From Microglena sp. YARC (lineage: Eukaryota; Chlorophyta; Chlorophyceae; Chlamydomonadales; Chlamydomonadaceae), in contig CM039462.1 in NCBI GenBank assembly GCA_022414725.1, forward strand, positions 55,550,624-55,614,623: a stretch of DNA of 64,000 nt, in the 5' to 3' direction. Position numbers and translations under genes: made by a program. The notes beneath the pieces were generated by a model. It had not been told where the DNA came from and made no database searches. It saw only the letters and a list, made by a program, of their open reading frames with translations. The stretch's first letter is position 1, and each line of letters begins with the position of its first letter. This document shows, piece by piece, positions 31,901 to 46,900 of this stretch.

Positions 31901-34900
31901 TGTGAACACGTTTAAAATAGGGATTGATGTGAGCCTCCGGCATTCTTCAGTATTTATTTTTTGTTGAAATAATTGTTGTTCCAGAGATGGAGAGTCTTTT
32001 CAGAGGTGTTCATGTGAACACGTTTAAAATAGGGATTGATGTGAGCCTCCGGCATTCTTCAGTATTTATTTTTTGTTGAAATAATTGTTGTTCCAGAGAT
32101 GGAGAGTCTTTTCAGAGGTGTTCATGTGAACACGTTTAAAATAGGGATTGATGTGAGCCTCCGGCATTCTTCAGTATTTATTTTTTGTTGAAATAATTGT
32201 TGTTCCAGAGATGGAGAGTCTTTTCAGAGGTGTTCATGTGAACACGTTTAAAATAGGGATTGATGTGAGCCTCCGGCATTCTTCAGTATTTATTTTTTGT
32301 TGAAATAATTGTTGTTCCAGAGATGGAGAGTCTTTTCAGAGGTGTTCATGTGAACACGTTTAAAATAGGGATTGATGTGAGCCTCCGGCATTCTTCAGTA
32401 TTTATTTTTTGTTGAAATAATTGTTGTTCCAGAGATGGAGAGTCTTTTCAGAGGTGTTCATGTGAACACGTTTAAAATAGGGATTGATGTGAGCCTCCGG
32501 CATTCTTCAGTATTTATTTTTTGTTGAAATAATTGTTGTTCCAGAGATGGAGAGTCTTTTCAGAGGTGTTCATGTGAACACGTTTAAAATAGGGATTGAT
32601 GTGAGCCTCCGGCATTCTTCAGTATTTATTTTTTGTTGAAATAATTGTTGTTCCAGAGATGGAGAGTCTTTTCAGAGGTGTTCATGTGAACACGTTTAAA
32701 ATAGGGATTGATGTGAGCCTCCGGCATTCTTCAGTATTTATTTTTTGTTGAAATAATTGTTGTTCCAGAGATGGAGAGTCTTTTCAGAGGTGTTCATGTG
32801 AACACGTTTAAAATAGGGATTGATGTGAGCCTCCGGCATTCTTCAGTATTTATTTTTTGTTGAAATAATTGTTGTTCCAGAGATGGAGAGTCTTTTCAGA
32901 GGTGTTCATGTGAACACGTTTAAAATAGGGATTGATGTGAGCCTCCGGCATTCTTCAGTATTTATTTTTTGTTGAAATAATTGTTGTTCCAGAGATGGAG
33001 AGTCTTTTCAGAGGTGTTCATGTGAACACGTTTAAAATAGGGATTGATGTGAGCCTCCGGCATTCTTCAGTATTTATTTTTTGTTGAAATAATTGTTGTT
33101 CCAGAGATGGAGAGTCTTTTCAGAGGTGTTCATGTGAACACGTTTAAAATAGGGATTGATGTGAGCCTCCGGCATTCTTCAGTATTTATTTTTTGTTGAA
33201 ATAATTGTTGTTCCAGAGATGGAGAGTCTTTTCAGAGGTGTTCATGTGAACACGTTTAAAATAGGGATTGATGTGAGCCTCCGGCATTCTTCAGTATTTA
33301 TTTTTTGTTGAAATAATTGTTGTTCCAGAGATGGAGAGTCTTTTCAGAGGTGTTCATGTGAACACGTTTAAAATAGGGATTGATGTGAGCCTCCGGCATT
33401 CTTCAGTATTTATTTTTTGTTGAAATAATTGTTGTTCCAGAGATGGAGAGTCTTTTCAGAGGTGTTCATGTGAACACGTTTAAAATAGGGATTGATGTGA
33501 GCCTCCGGCATTCTTCAGTATTTATTTTTTGTTGAAATAATTGTTGTTCCAGAGATGGAGAGTCTTTTCAGAGGTGTTCATGTGAACACGTTTAAAATAG
33601 GGATTGATGTGAGCCTCCGGCATTCTTCAGTATTTATTTTTTGTTGAAATAATTGTTGTTCCAGAGATGGAGAGTCTTTTCAGAGGTGTTCATGTGAACA
33701 CGTTTAAAATAGGGATTGATGTGAGCCTCCGGCATTCTTCAGTATTTATTTTTTGTTGAAATAATTGTTGTTCCAGAGATGGAGAGTCTTTTCAGAGGTG
33801 TTCATGTGAACACGTTTAAAATAGGGATTGATGTGAGCCTCCGGCATTCTTCAGTATTTATTTTTTGTTGAAATAATTGTTGTTCCAGAGATGGAGAGTC
33901 TTTTCAGAGGTGTTCATGTGAACACGTTTAAAATAGGGATTGATGTGAGCCTCCGGCATTCTTCAGTATTTATTTTTTGTTGAAATAATTGTTGTTCCAG
34001 AGATGGAGAGTCTTTTCAGAGGTGTTCATGTGAACACGTTTAAAATAGGGATTGATGTGAGCCTCCGGCATTCTTCAGTATTTATTTTTTGTTGAAATAA
34101 TTGTTGTTCCAGAGATGGAGAGTCTTTTCAGAGGTGTTCATGTGAACACGTTTAAAATAGGGATTGATGTGAGCCTCCGGCATTCTTCAGTATTTATTTT
34201 TTGTTGAAATAATTGTTGTTCCAGAGATGGAGAGTCTTTTCAGAGGTGTTCATGTGAACACGTTTAAAATAGGGATTGATGTGAGCCTCCGGCATTCTTC
34301 AGTATTTATTTTTTGTTGAAATAATTGTTGTTCCAGAGATGGAGAGTCTTTTCAGAGGTGTTCATGTGAACACGTTTAAAATAGGGATTGATGTGAGCCT
34401 CCGGCATTCTTCAGTATTTATTTTTTGTTGAAATAATTGTTGTTCCAGAGATGGAGAGTCTTTTCAGAGGTGTTCATGTGAACACGTTTAAAATAGGGAT
34501 TGATGTGAGCCTCCGGCATTCTTCAGTATTTATTTTTTGTTGAAATAATTGTTGTTCCAGAGATGGAGAGTCTTTTCAGAGGTGTTCATGTGAACACGTT
34601 TAAAATAGGGATTGATGTGAGCCTCCGGCATTCTTCAGTATTTATTTTTTGTTGAAATAATTGTTGTTCCAGAGATGGAGAGTCTTTTCAGAGGTGTTCA
34701 TGTGAACACGTTTAAAATAGGGATTGATGTGAGCCTCCGGCATTCTTCAGTATTTATTTTTTGTTGAAATAATTGTTGTTCCAGAGATGGAGAGTCTTTT
34801 CAGAGGTGTTCATGTGAACACGTTTAAAATAGGGATTGATGTGAGCCTCCGGCATTCTTCAGTATTTATTTTTTGTTGAAATAATTGTTGTTCCAGAGAT

Positions 34901-37900
34901 GGAGAGTCTTTTCAGAGGTGTTCATGTGAACACGTTTAAAATAGGGATTGATGTGAGCCTCCGGCATTCTTCAGTATTTATTTTTTGTTGAAATAATTGT
35001 TGTTCCAGAGATGGAGAGTCTTTTCAGAGGTGTTCATGTGAACACGTTTAAAATAGGGATTGATGTGAGCCTCCGGCATTCTTCAGTATTTATTTTTTGT
35101 TGAAATAATTGTTGTTCCAGAGATGGAGAGTCTTTTCAGAGGTGTTCATGTGAACACGTTTAAAATAGGGATTGATGTGAGCCTCCGGCATTCTTCAGTA
35201 TTTATTTTTTGTTGAAATAATTGTTGTTCCAGAGATGGAGAGTCTTTTCAGAGGTGTTCATGTGAACACGTTTAAAATAGGGATTGATGTGAGCCTCCGG
35301 CATTCTTCAGTATTTATTTTTTGTTGAAATAATTGTTGTTCCAGAGATGGAGAGTCTTTTCAGAGGTGTTCATGTGAACACGTTTAAAATAGGGATTGAT
35401 GTGAGCCTCCGGCATTCTTCAGTATTTATTTTTTGTTGAAATAATTGTTGTTCCAGAGATGGAGAGTCTTTTCAGAGGTGTTCATGTGAACACGTTTAAA
35501 ATAGGGATTGATGTGAGCCTCCGGCATTCTTCAGTATTTATTTTTTGTTGAAATAATTGTTGTTCCAGAGATGGAGAGTCTTTTCAGAGGTGTTCATGTG
35601 AACACGTTTAAAATAGGGATTGATGTGAGCCTCCGGCATTCTTCAGTATTTATTTTTTGTTGAAATAATTGTTGTTCCAGAGATGGAGAGTCTTTTCAGA
35701 GGTGTTCATGTGAACACGTTTAAAATAGGGATTGATGTGAGCCTCCGGCATTCTTCAGTATTTATTTTTTGTTGAAATAATTGTTGTTCCAGAGATGGAG
35801 AGTCTTTTCAGAGGTGTTCATGTGAACACGTTTAAAATAGGGATTGATGTGAGCCTCCGGCATTCTTCAGTATTTATTTTTTGTTGAAATAATTGTTGTT
35901 CCAGAGATGGAGAGTCTTTTCAGAGGTGTTCATGTGAACACGTTTAAAATAGGGATTGATGTGAGCCTCCGGCATTCTTCAGTATTTATTTTTTGTTGAA
36001 ATAATTGTTGTTCCAGAGATGGAGAGTCTTTTCAGAGGTGTTCATGTGAACACGTTTAAAATAGGGATTGATGTGAGCCTCCGGCATTCTTCAGTATTTA
36101 TTTTTTGTTGAAATAATTGTTGTTCCAGAGATGGAGAGTCTTTTCAGAGGTGTTCATGTGAACACGTTTAAAATAGGGATTGATGTGAGCCTCCGGCATT
36201 CTTCAGTATTTATTTTTTGTTGAAATAATTGTTGTTCCAGAGATGGAGAGTCTTTTCAGAGGTGTTCATGTGAACACGTTTAAAATAGGGATTGATGTGA
36301 GCCTCCGGCATTCTTCAGTATTTATTTTTTGTTGAAATAATTGTTGTTCCAGAGATGGAGAGTCTTTTCAGAGGTGTTCATGTGAACACGTTTAAAATAG
36401 GGATTGATGTGAGCCTCCGGCATTCTTCAGTATTTATTTTTTGTTGAAATAATTGTTGTTCCAGAGATGGAGAGTCTTTTCAGAGGTGTTCATGTGAACA
36501 CGTTTAAAATAGGGATTGATGTGAGCCTCCGGCATTCTTCAGTATTTATTTTTTGTTGAAATAATTGTTGTTCCAGAGATGGAGAGTCTTTTCAGAGGTG
36601 TTCATGTGAACACGTTTAAAATAGGGATTGATGTGAGCCTCCGGCATTCTTCAGTATTTATTTTTTGTTGAAATAATTGTTGTTCCAGAGATGGAGAGTC
36701 TTTTCAGAGGTGTTCATGTGAACACGTTTAAAATAGGGATTGATGTGAGCCTCCGGCATTCTTCAGTATTTATTTTTTGTTGAAATAATTGTTGTTCCAG
36801 AGATGGAGAGTCTTTTCAGAGGTGTTCATGTGAACACGTTTAAAATAGGGATTGATGTGAGCCTCCGGCATTCTTCAGTATTTATTTTTTGTTGAAATAA
36901 TTGTTGTTCCAGAGATGGAGAGTCTTTTCAGAGGTGTTCATGTGAACACGTTTAAAATAGGGATTGATGTGAGCCTCCGGCATTCTTCAGTATTTATTTT
37001 TTGTTGAAATAATTGTTGTTCCAGAGATGGAGAGTCTTTTCAGAGGTGTTCATGTGAACACGTTTAAAATAGGGATTGATGTGAGCCTCCGGCATTCTTC
37101 AGTATTTATTTTTTGTTGAAATAATTGTTGTTCCAGAGATGGAGAGTCTTTTCAGAGGTGTTCATGTGAACACGTTTAAAATAGGGATTGATGTGAGCCT
37201 CCGGCATTCTTCAGTATTTATTTTTTGTTGAAATAATTGTTGTTCCAGAGATGGAGAGTCTTTTCAGAGGTGTTCATGTGAACACGTTTAAAATAGGGAT
37301 TGATGTGAGCCTCCGGCATTCTTCAGTATTTATTTTTTGTTGAAATAATTGTTGTTCCAGAGATGGAGAGTCTTTTCAGAGGTGTTCATGTGAACACGTT
37401 TAAAATAGGGATTGATGTGAGCCTCCGGCATTCTTCAGTATTTATTTTTTGTTGAAATAATTGTTGTTCCAGAGATGGAGAGTCTTTTCAGAGGTGTTCA
37501 TGTGAACACGTTTAAAATAGGGATTGATGTGAGCCTCCGGCATTCTTCAGTATTTATTTTTTGTTGAAATAATTGTTGTTCCAGAGATGGAGAGTCTTTT
37601 CAGAGGTGTTCATGTGAACACGTTTAAAATAGGGATTGATGTGAGCCTCCGGCATTCTTCAGTATTTATTTTTTGTTGAAATAATTGTTGTTCCAGAGAT
37701 GGAGAGTCTTTTCAGAGGTGTTCATGTGAACACGTTTAAAATAGGGATTGATGTGAGCCTCCGGCATTCTTCAGTATTTATTTTTTGTTGAAATAATTGT
37801 TGTTCCAGAGATGGAGAGTCTTTTCAGAGGTGTTCATGTGAACACGTTTAAAATAGGGATTGATGTGAGCCTCCGGCATTCTTCAGTATTTATTTTTTGT

Positions 37901-40900
37901 TGAAATAATTGTTGTTCCAGAGATGGAGAGTCTTTTCAGAGGTGTTCATGTGAACACGTTTAAAATAGGGATTGATGTGAGCCTCCGGCATTCTTCAGTA
38001 TTTATTTTTTGTTGAAATAATTGTTGTTCCAGAGATGGAGAGTCTTTTTCAGAGGTGTTCATGTGAACACGTTTAAAATAGGGATTGATGTGAGCCTCCG
38101 GCATTCTTCAGTATTTATTTTTTGTTGAAATAATTGTTGTTCCAGAGATGGAGAGTCTTTTCAGAGGTGTTCATGTGAACACGTTTAAAATAGGGATTGA
38201 TGTGAGCCTCCGGCATTCTTCAGTATTTATTTTTTGTTGAAATAATTGTTGTTCCAGAGATGGAGAGTCTTTTCAGAGGTGTTCATGTGAACACGTTTAA
38301 AATAGGGATTGATGTGAGCCTCCGGCATTCTTCAGTATTTATTTTTTGTTGAAATAATTGTTGTTCCAGAGATGGAGAGTCTTTTCAGAGGTGTTCATGT
38401 GAACACGTTTAAAATAGGGATTGATGTGAGCCTCCGGCATTCTTCAGTATTTATTTTTTGTTGAAATAATTGTTGTTCCAGAGATGGAGAGTCTTTTCAG
38501 AGGTGTTCATGTGAACACGTTTAAAATAGGGATTGATGTGAGCCTCCGGCATTCTTCAGTATTTATTTTTTGTTGAAATAATTGTTGTTCCAGAGATGGA
38601 GAGTCTTTTCAGAGGTGTTCATGTGAACACGTTTAAAATAGGGATTGATGTGAGCCTCCGGCATTCTTCAGTATTTATTTTTTGTTGAAATAATTGTTGT
38701 TCCAGAGATGGAGAGTCTTTTCAGAGGTGTTCATGTGAACACGTTTAAAATAGGGATTGATGTGAGCCTCCGGCATTCTTCAGTATTTATTTTTTGTTGA
38801 AATAATTGTTGTTCCAGAGATGGAGAGTCTTTTCAGAGGTGTTCATGTGAACACGTTTAAAATAGGGATTGATGTGAGCCTCCGGCATTCTTCAGTATTT
38901 ATTTTTTGTTGAAATAATTGTTGTTCCAGAGATGGAGAGTCTTTTCAGAGGTGTTCATGTGAACACGTTTAAAATAGGGATTGATGTGAGCCTCCGGCAT
39001 TCTTCAGTATTTATTTTTTGTTGAAATAATTGTTGTTCCAGAGATGGAGAGTCTTTTCAGAGGTGTTCATGTGAACACGTTTAAAATAGGGATTGATGTG
39101 AGCCTCCGGCATTCTTCAGTATTTATTTTTTGTTGAAATAATTGTTGTTCCAGAGATGGAGAGTCTTTTCAGAGGTGTTCATGTGAACACGTTTAAAATA
39201 GGGATTGATGTGAGCCTCCGGCATTCTTCAGTATTTATTTTTTGTTGAAATAATTGTTGTTCCAGAGATGGAGAGTCTTTTCAGAGGTGTTCATGTGAAC
39301 ACGTTTAAAATAGGGATTGATGTGAGCCTCCGGCATTCTTCAGTATTTATTTTTTGTTGAAATAATTGTTGTTCCAGAGATGGAGAGTCTTTTCAGAGGT
39401 GTTCATGTGAACACGTTTAAAATAGGGATTGATGTGAGCCTCCGGCATTCTTCAGTATTTATTTTTTGTTGAAATAATTGTTGTTCCAGAGATGGAGAGT
39501 CTTTTCAGAGGTGTTCATGTGAACACGTTTAAAATAGGGATTGATGTGAGCCTCCGGCATTCTTCAGTATTTATTTTTTGTTGAAATAATTGTTGTTCCA
39601 GAGATGGAGAGTCTTTTCAGAGGTGTTCATGTGAACACGTTTAAAATAGGGATTGATGTGAGCCTCCGGCATTCTTCAGTATTTATTTTTTGTTGAAATA
39701 ATTGTTGTTCCAGAGATGGAGAGTCTTTTCAGAGGTGTTCATGTGAACACGTTTAAAATAGGGATTGATGTGAGCCTCCGGCATTCTTCAGTATTTATTT
39801 TTTGTTGAAATAATTGTTGTTCCAGAGATGGAGAGTCTTTTCAGAGGTGTTCATGTGAACACGTTTAAAATAGGGATTGATGTGAGCCTCCGGCATTCTT
39901 CAGTATTTATTTTTTGTTGAAATAATTGTTGTTCCAGAGATGGAGAGTCTTTTCAGAGGTGTTCATGTGAACACGTTTAAAATAGGGATTGATGTGAGCC
40001 TCCGGCATTCTTCAGTATTTATTTTTTGTTGAAATAATTGTTGTTCCAGAGATGGAGAGTCTTTTCAGAGGTGTTCATGTGAACACGTTTAAAATAGGGA
40101 TTGATGTGAGCCTCCGGCATTCTTCAGTATTTATTTTTTGTTGAAATAATTGTTGTTCCAGAGATGGAGAGTCTTTTTCAGAGGTGTTCATGTGAACACG
40201 TTTAAAATAGGGATTGATGTGAGCCTCCGGCATTCTTCAGTATTTATTTTTTGTTGAAATAATTGTTGTTCCAGAGATGGAGAGTCTTTTCAGAGGTGTT
40301 CATGTGAACACGTTTAAAATAGGGATTGATGTGAGCATCCGGCATTCTTCAGTATTTATTTTTTGTTGAAATAATTGTTGTTCCAGAGATGGAGAGTCTT
40401 TTCAGAGGTGTTCATGTGAACACGTTTAAAATAGGGATTGATGTGAGCCTCCGGCATTCTTCAGTATTTATTTTTTGTTGAAATAATTGTTGTTCCAGAG
40501 ATGGAGAGTCTTTTCAGAGGTGTTCATGTGAACACGTTTAAAATAGGGATTGATGTGAGCCTCCGGCATTCTTCAGTATTTATTTTTTGTTGAAATAATT
40601 GTTGTTCCAGAGATGGAGAGTCTTTTCAGAGGTGTTCATGTGAACACGTTTAAAATAGGGATTGATGTGAGCCTCCGGCATTCTTCAGTATTTATTTTTT
40701 GTTGAAATAATTGTTGTTCCAGAGATGGAGAGTCTTTTCAGAGGTGTTCATGTGAACACGTTTAAAATAGGGATTGATGTGAGCCTCCGGCATTCTTCAG
40801 TATTTATTTTTTGTTGAAATAATTGTTGTTCCAGAGATGGAGAGTCTTTTCAGAGGTGTTCATGTGAACACGTTTAAAATAGGGATTGATGTGAGCCTCC

Positions 40901-43900
40901 GGCATTCTTCAGTATTTATTTTTTGTTGAAATAATTGTTGTTCCAGAGATGGAGAGTCTTTTCAGAGGTGTTCATGTGAACACGTTTAAAATAGGGATTG
41001 ATGTGAGCCTCCGGCATTCTTCAGTATTTATTTTTTGTTGAAATAATTGTTGTTCCAGAGATGGAGAGTCTTTTCAGAGGTGTTCATGTGAACACGTTTA
41101 AAATAGGGATTGATGTGAGCCTCCGGCATTCTTCAGTATTTATTTTTTGTTGAAATAATTGTTGTTCCAGAGATGGAGAGTCTTTTCAGAGGTGTTCATG
41201 TGAACACGTTTAAAATAGGGATTGATGTGAGCCTCCGGCATTCTTCAGTATTTATTTTTTGTTGAAATAATTGTTGTTCCAGAGATGGAGAGTCTTTTCA
41301 GAGGTGTTCATGTGAACACGTTTAAAATAGGGATTGATGTGAGCATCCGGCATTCTTCAGTATTTATTTTTTGTTGAAATAATTGTTGTTCCAGAGATGG
41401 AGAGTCTTTTCAGAGGTGTTCATGTGAACACGTTTAAAATAGGGATTGATGTGAGCCTCCGGCATTCTTCAGTATTTATTTTTTGTTGAAATAATTGTTG
41501 TTCCAGAGATGGAGAGTCTTTTCAGAGGTGTTCATGTGAACACGTTTAAAATAGGGATTGATGTGAGCCTCCGGCATTCTTCAGTATTTATTTTTTTGTT
41601 GAAATAATTGTTGTTCCAGAGATGGAGAGTCTTTTCAGAGGTGTTCATGTGAACACGTTTAAAATAGGGATTGATGTGAGCCTCCGGCATTCTTCAGTAT
41701 TTATTTTTTGTTGAAATAATTGTTGTTCCAGAGATGGAGAGTCTTTTCAGAGGTGTTCATGTGAACACGTTTAAAATAGGGATTGATGTGAGCCTCCGGC
41801 ATTCTTCAGTATTTATTTTTTGTTGAAATAATTGTTGTTCCCGAGATGGAGAGTCTTTTCAGAGGTGTTCATGTGAACACGTTTAAAATAGGGATTGATG
41901 TGAGCCTCCGGCATTCTTCAGTATTTATTTTTTGTTGAAATAATTGTTGTTCCAGAGATGGAGAGTCTTTTCAGAGGTGTTCATGTGAACACGTTTAAAA
42001 TAGGGATTGATGTGAGCCTCCGGCATTCTTCAGTATTTATTTTTTGTTGAAATAATTGTTGTTCCAGAGATGGAGAGTCTTTTCAGAGGTGTTCATGTGA
42101 ACACGTTTAAAATAGGGATTGATGTGAGCCTCCGGCATTCTTCAGTATTTATTTTTTGTTGAAATAATTGTTGTTCCAGAGATGGAGAGTCTTTTCAGAG
42201 GTGTTCATGTGAACACGTTTAAAATAGGGATTGATGTGAGCCTCCGGCATTCTTCAGTATTTATTTTTTGTTGAAATAATTGTTGTTTCCGAGATGGAGA
42301 GTCTTTTCAGAGGTGTTCATGTGAACACGTTTAAAATAGGGATTGATGTGAGCCTCCGGCATTCTTCAGTATTTATTTTTTGTTGAAATAATTGTTGTTC
42401 CCGAGATGGAGAGTCTTTTCAGAGGTGTTCATGTGAACACGTTTAAAATAGGGATTGATGTGAGCCTCCGGCATTCTTCAGTATTTATTTTTTGTTGAAA
42501 TAATTGTTGTTCCAGAGATGGAGAGTCTTTTCAGAGGTGTTCATGTGAACACGTTTAAAATAGGGATTGATGTGAGCCTCCGGCATTCTTCAGTATTTAT
42601 TTTTTGTTGAAATAATTGTTGTTCCAGAGATGGAGAGTCTTTTCAGAGGTGTTCATGTGAACACGTTTAAAATAGGGATTGATGTGAGCCTCCGGCATTC
42701 TTCAGTATTTATTTTTTGTTGAAATAATTGTTGTTCCAGAGATGGAGAGTCTTTTTCAGAGGTGTTCATGTGAACACGTTTAAAATAGGGATTGATGTGA
42801 GCCTCCGGCATTCTTCAGTATTTATTTTTTGTTGAAATAATTGTTGTTCCAGAGATGGAGAGTCTTTTCAGAGGTGTTCATGTGAACACGTTTAAAATAG
42901 GGATTGATGTGAGCCTCCGGCATTCTTCAGTATTTATTTTTTGTTGAAATAATTGTTGTTCCAGAGATGGAGAGTCTTTTCAGAGGTGTTCATGTGAACA
43001 CGTTTAAAATAGGGATTGATGTGAGCCTCCGGCATTCTTCAGTATTATTTTTGTTGAAATAATTGTTGTTCTGGAGAGTCTTTTCAGAGGTGTTCATGTG
43101 AACACGTTTAAAATAGGATTGATGTGAGCCTCCGGCATTCTTCAGTATTTATTTTTTGTTGAAATAATTGTTGTTCCAGAGATGGAGAGTCTTTTCAGAG
43201 GTGTTCATGTGAACACGTTTAAAATAGGGATTGATGTGAGCCTCCGGCATTCTTCAGTATTTATTTTTTGTTGAAATAATTGTTGTTCCCGAGATGGAGA
43301 GTCTTTTCAGAGGTGTTCATGTGAACACGTTTAAAATAGGGATTGATGTGAGCCTCCGGCATTCTTCAGTATTTATTTTTTTGTTGAAATAATTGTTGTT
43401 CCAGAGATGGAGAGTCTTTTCAGAGGTGTTCATGTGAACACGTTTAAAATAGGGATTGATGTGAGCCTCCGGCATTCTTCAGTATTTATTTTTTGTTGAA
43501 ATAATTGTTGTTCCAGAGATGGAGAGTCTTTTCAGAGGTGTTCATGTGAACACGTTTAAAATAGGGATTGATGTGAGCCTCCGGCATTCTTCAGTATTTA
43601 TTTTTTGTTGAAATAATTGTTGTTCCAGAGATGGAGAGTCTTTTCAGAGGTGTTCATGTGAACACGTTTAAAATAGGGATTGATGTGAGCCTCCGGCATT
43701 CTTCAGTATTTATTTTTTGTTGAAATAATTGTTGTTCCAGAGATGGAGAGTCTTTTCAGAGGTGTTCATGTGAACACGTTTAAAATAGGGATTGATGTGA
43801 GCCTCCGGCATTCTTCAGTATTTATTTTTTGTTGAAATAATTGTTGTTCCAGAGATGGAGAGTCTTTTCAGAGGTGTTCATGTGAACACGTTTAAAATAG

Positions 43901-46900
43901 GGATTGATGTGAGCCTCCGGCATTCTTCAGTATTTATTTTTTGTTGAAATAATTGTTGTTCCAGAGATGGAGAGTCTTTTCAGAGGTGTTCATGTGAACA
44001 CGTTTAAAATAGGGATTGATGTGAGCCTCCGGCATTCTTCAGTATTTATTTTTTGTTGAAATAATTGTTGTTCCAGAGATGGAGAGTCTTTTCAGAGGTG
44101 TTCATGTGAACACGTTTAAAATAGGGATTGATGTGAGCCTCCGGCATTCTTCAGTATTTATTTTTTGTTGAAATAATTGTTGTTCCAGAGATGGAGAGTC
44201 TTTTCAGAGGTGTTCATGTGAACACGTTTAAAATAGGGATTGATGTGAGCCTCCGGCATTCTTCAGTATTTATTTTTTGTTGAAATAATTGTTGTTCCAG
44301 AGATGGAGAGTCTTTTCAGAGGTGTTCATGTGAACACGTTTAAAATAGGGATTGATGTGAGCCTCCGGCATTCTTCAGTATTTAATTTTTTGTTGAAATA
44401 ATTGTTGTTCCAGAGATGGAGAGTCTTTTCAGAGGTGTTCATGTGAACACGTTTAAAATAGGGATTGATGTGAGCCTCCGCATTCTTCAGTATTTATTTT
44501 TTGTTGAAATAATTGTTGTTCCAGAGATGGAGAGTCTTTTCAGAGGTGTTCATGTGAACACGTTTAAAATAGGGATTGATGTGAGCCTCCGGCATTCTTC
44601 AGTATTTATTTTTTGTTGAAATAATTGTTGTTCCAGAGATGGAGAGTCTTTTCAGAGGTGTTCATGTGAACACGTTTAAAATAGGGATTGATGTGAGCCT
44701 CCGGCATTCTTCAGTATTTATTTTTTGTTGAAATAATTGTTGTTCCAGAGATGGAGAGTCTTTTCAGAGGTGTTCATGTGAACACGTTTAAAATAGGGAT
44801 TGATGTGAGCCTCCGGCATTCTTCAGTATTTATTTTTTGTTGAAATAATTTTTGTTCCAGAGATGGAGAGTCTTTTCAGAGGTGTTCATGTGAACACGTT
44901 TAAAATAGGGATTGATGTGAGCCTCCGGCATTCTTCAGTATTTATTTTTTGTTGAAATAATTGTTGTTCCAGAGATGGAGAGTCTTTTCAGAGGTGTTCA
45001 TGTGAACACGTTTAAAATAGGGATTGATGTGAGCCTCCGGCATTCTTCAGTATTTATTTTTTGTTGAAATAATTGTTGTTTCCAGAGATGGAGAGTCTTT
45101 TTCAGAGGTGTTTCATGTGAACACGTTTAAAATAGGGATTGATGTGAGCCTCCGGCATTCTTCAGTATTTATTTTTTGTTGAAATAATTGTTGTTCCAGA
45201 GATGGAGAGTCTTTTCAGAGGTGTTCATGTGAACACGTTTAAAATAGGGATTGATGTGAGCCTCCGGCATTCTTCAGTATTTATTTTTTGTTGAAATAAT
45301 TGTTGTTCCAGAGATGGAGAGTCTTTTCAGAGGTGTTCATGTGAACACGTTTAAAATAGGGATTATGTGAGCCTCCGGCATTCTTCAGTATTTATTTTTT
45401 GTTGAAATAATTGTTGTTCCAGAGATGGAGAGTCTTTTCAGAGGTGTTCATGTGAACACGTTTAAAATAGGGATTGATGTGAGCCTCCGGCATTCTTCAG
45501 TATTTATTTTTTGTTGAAATAATTGTTGTTCCAGAGATGGAGAGTCTTTTCAGAGGTGTTCATGTGAACACGTTTTAAAATAGGGATTGATGTGAGCCTC
45601 CGGCATTCTTCAGTATTTATTTTTTGTTGAAATAATTGTTGTTCCAGAGATGGAGAGTCTTTTCAGAGGTGTTTCATGTGAACACGTTTAAAATAGGGAT
45701 TGATGTGAGCCTCCGGCATTCTTCAGTATTTATTTTTTGTTGAAATAATTGTTGTTCCAGAGATGGAGAGTCTTTTCAGAGGTGTTCATGTGAACACGTT
45801 TAAAATAGGGATTGATGTGAGCATCCGGCATTCTTCAGTATTTATTTTTTGTTGAAATAATTGTTGTTCCAGAGATGGAGAGTCTTTTCAGAGGTGTTCA
45901 TGTGAACACGTTTAAAATAGGGATTGATGTGAGCCTCCGGCATTCTTCAGTATTTATTTTTTGTTGAAATAATTGTTTTGTTCCAGAGATGGAGAGTCTT
46001 TTTCAGAGGTGTTCATGTGAACACGTTTAAAATAGGGATTGATGTGAGCCTCCGGCATTCTTCAGTATTTATTTTTTGTTGAAATAATTGTTGTTCCAGA
46101 GATGGAGAGTCTTTTCAGAGGTGTTCATGTGAACACGTTTTAAAATAGGGATTGATGTGAGCCTCCGGCATTCTTCAGTATTTATTTTTTGTTGAAATAA
46201 TTGTTGTTCCAGAGATGGAGAGTCTTTTTCAGAGGTGTTCATGTGAACACGTTTAAAATAGGGATTGATGTGAGCCTCCGGCATTCTTCAGTATTTATTT
46301 TTTGTTTGAAATAATTGTTGTTCCCTAGAGATGGAGAGTCTTTTCAGAGGTGTTCATGTGAACACGTTTAAAATAGGGATTGATGTGAGCCTCCGGCATT
46401 CTTCAGTATTTATTTTTTGTTGAAATAATTGTTGTTCCAGAGATGGAGAGTCTTTTCAGAGGTGTTCATGTGAACACGTTTAAAATAGGGATTGATGTGA
46501 GCCTCCGGCATTCTTCAGTATTTATTTTTTGTTGAAATAATTGTTGTTCCAGAGATGGAGAGTCTTTTCAGAGGTGTTCATGTGAACACGTTTAAAATAG
46601 GGATTGATGTGAGCCTCCGGCATTCTTCAGTATTTATTTTTTGTTGAAATAATTGTTGTTCCAGAGATGGAGAGTCTTTTCAGAGGTGTTCATGTGAACA
46701 CGTTTAAAATAGGGATTGATGTGAGCCTCCGGCATTCTTCAGTATTTATTTTTTGTTGAAATAATTGTTGTTCCAGAGATGGAGAGTCTTTTCAGAGGTG
46801 TTCATGTGAACACGTTTAAAATAGGGATTGATGTGAGCCTCCGGCATTCTTCAGTATTTATTTTTTGTTGAAATAATTGTTGTTCCAGATGAGAGTCTTT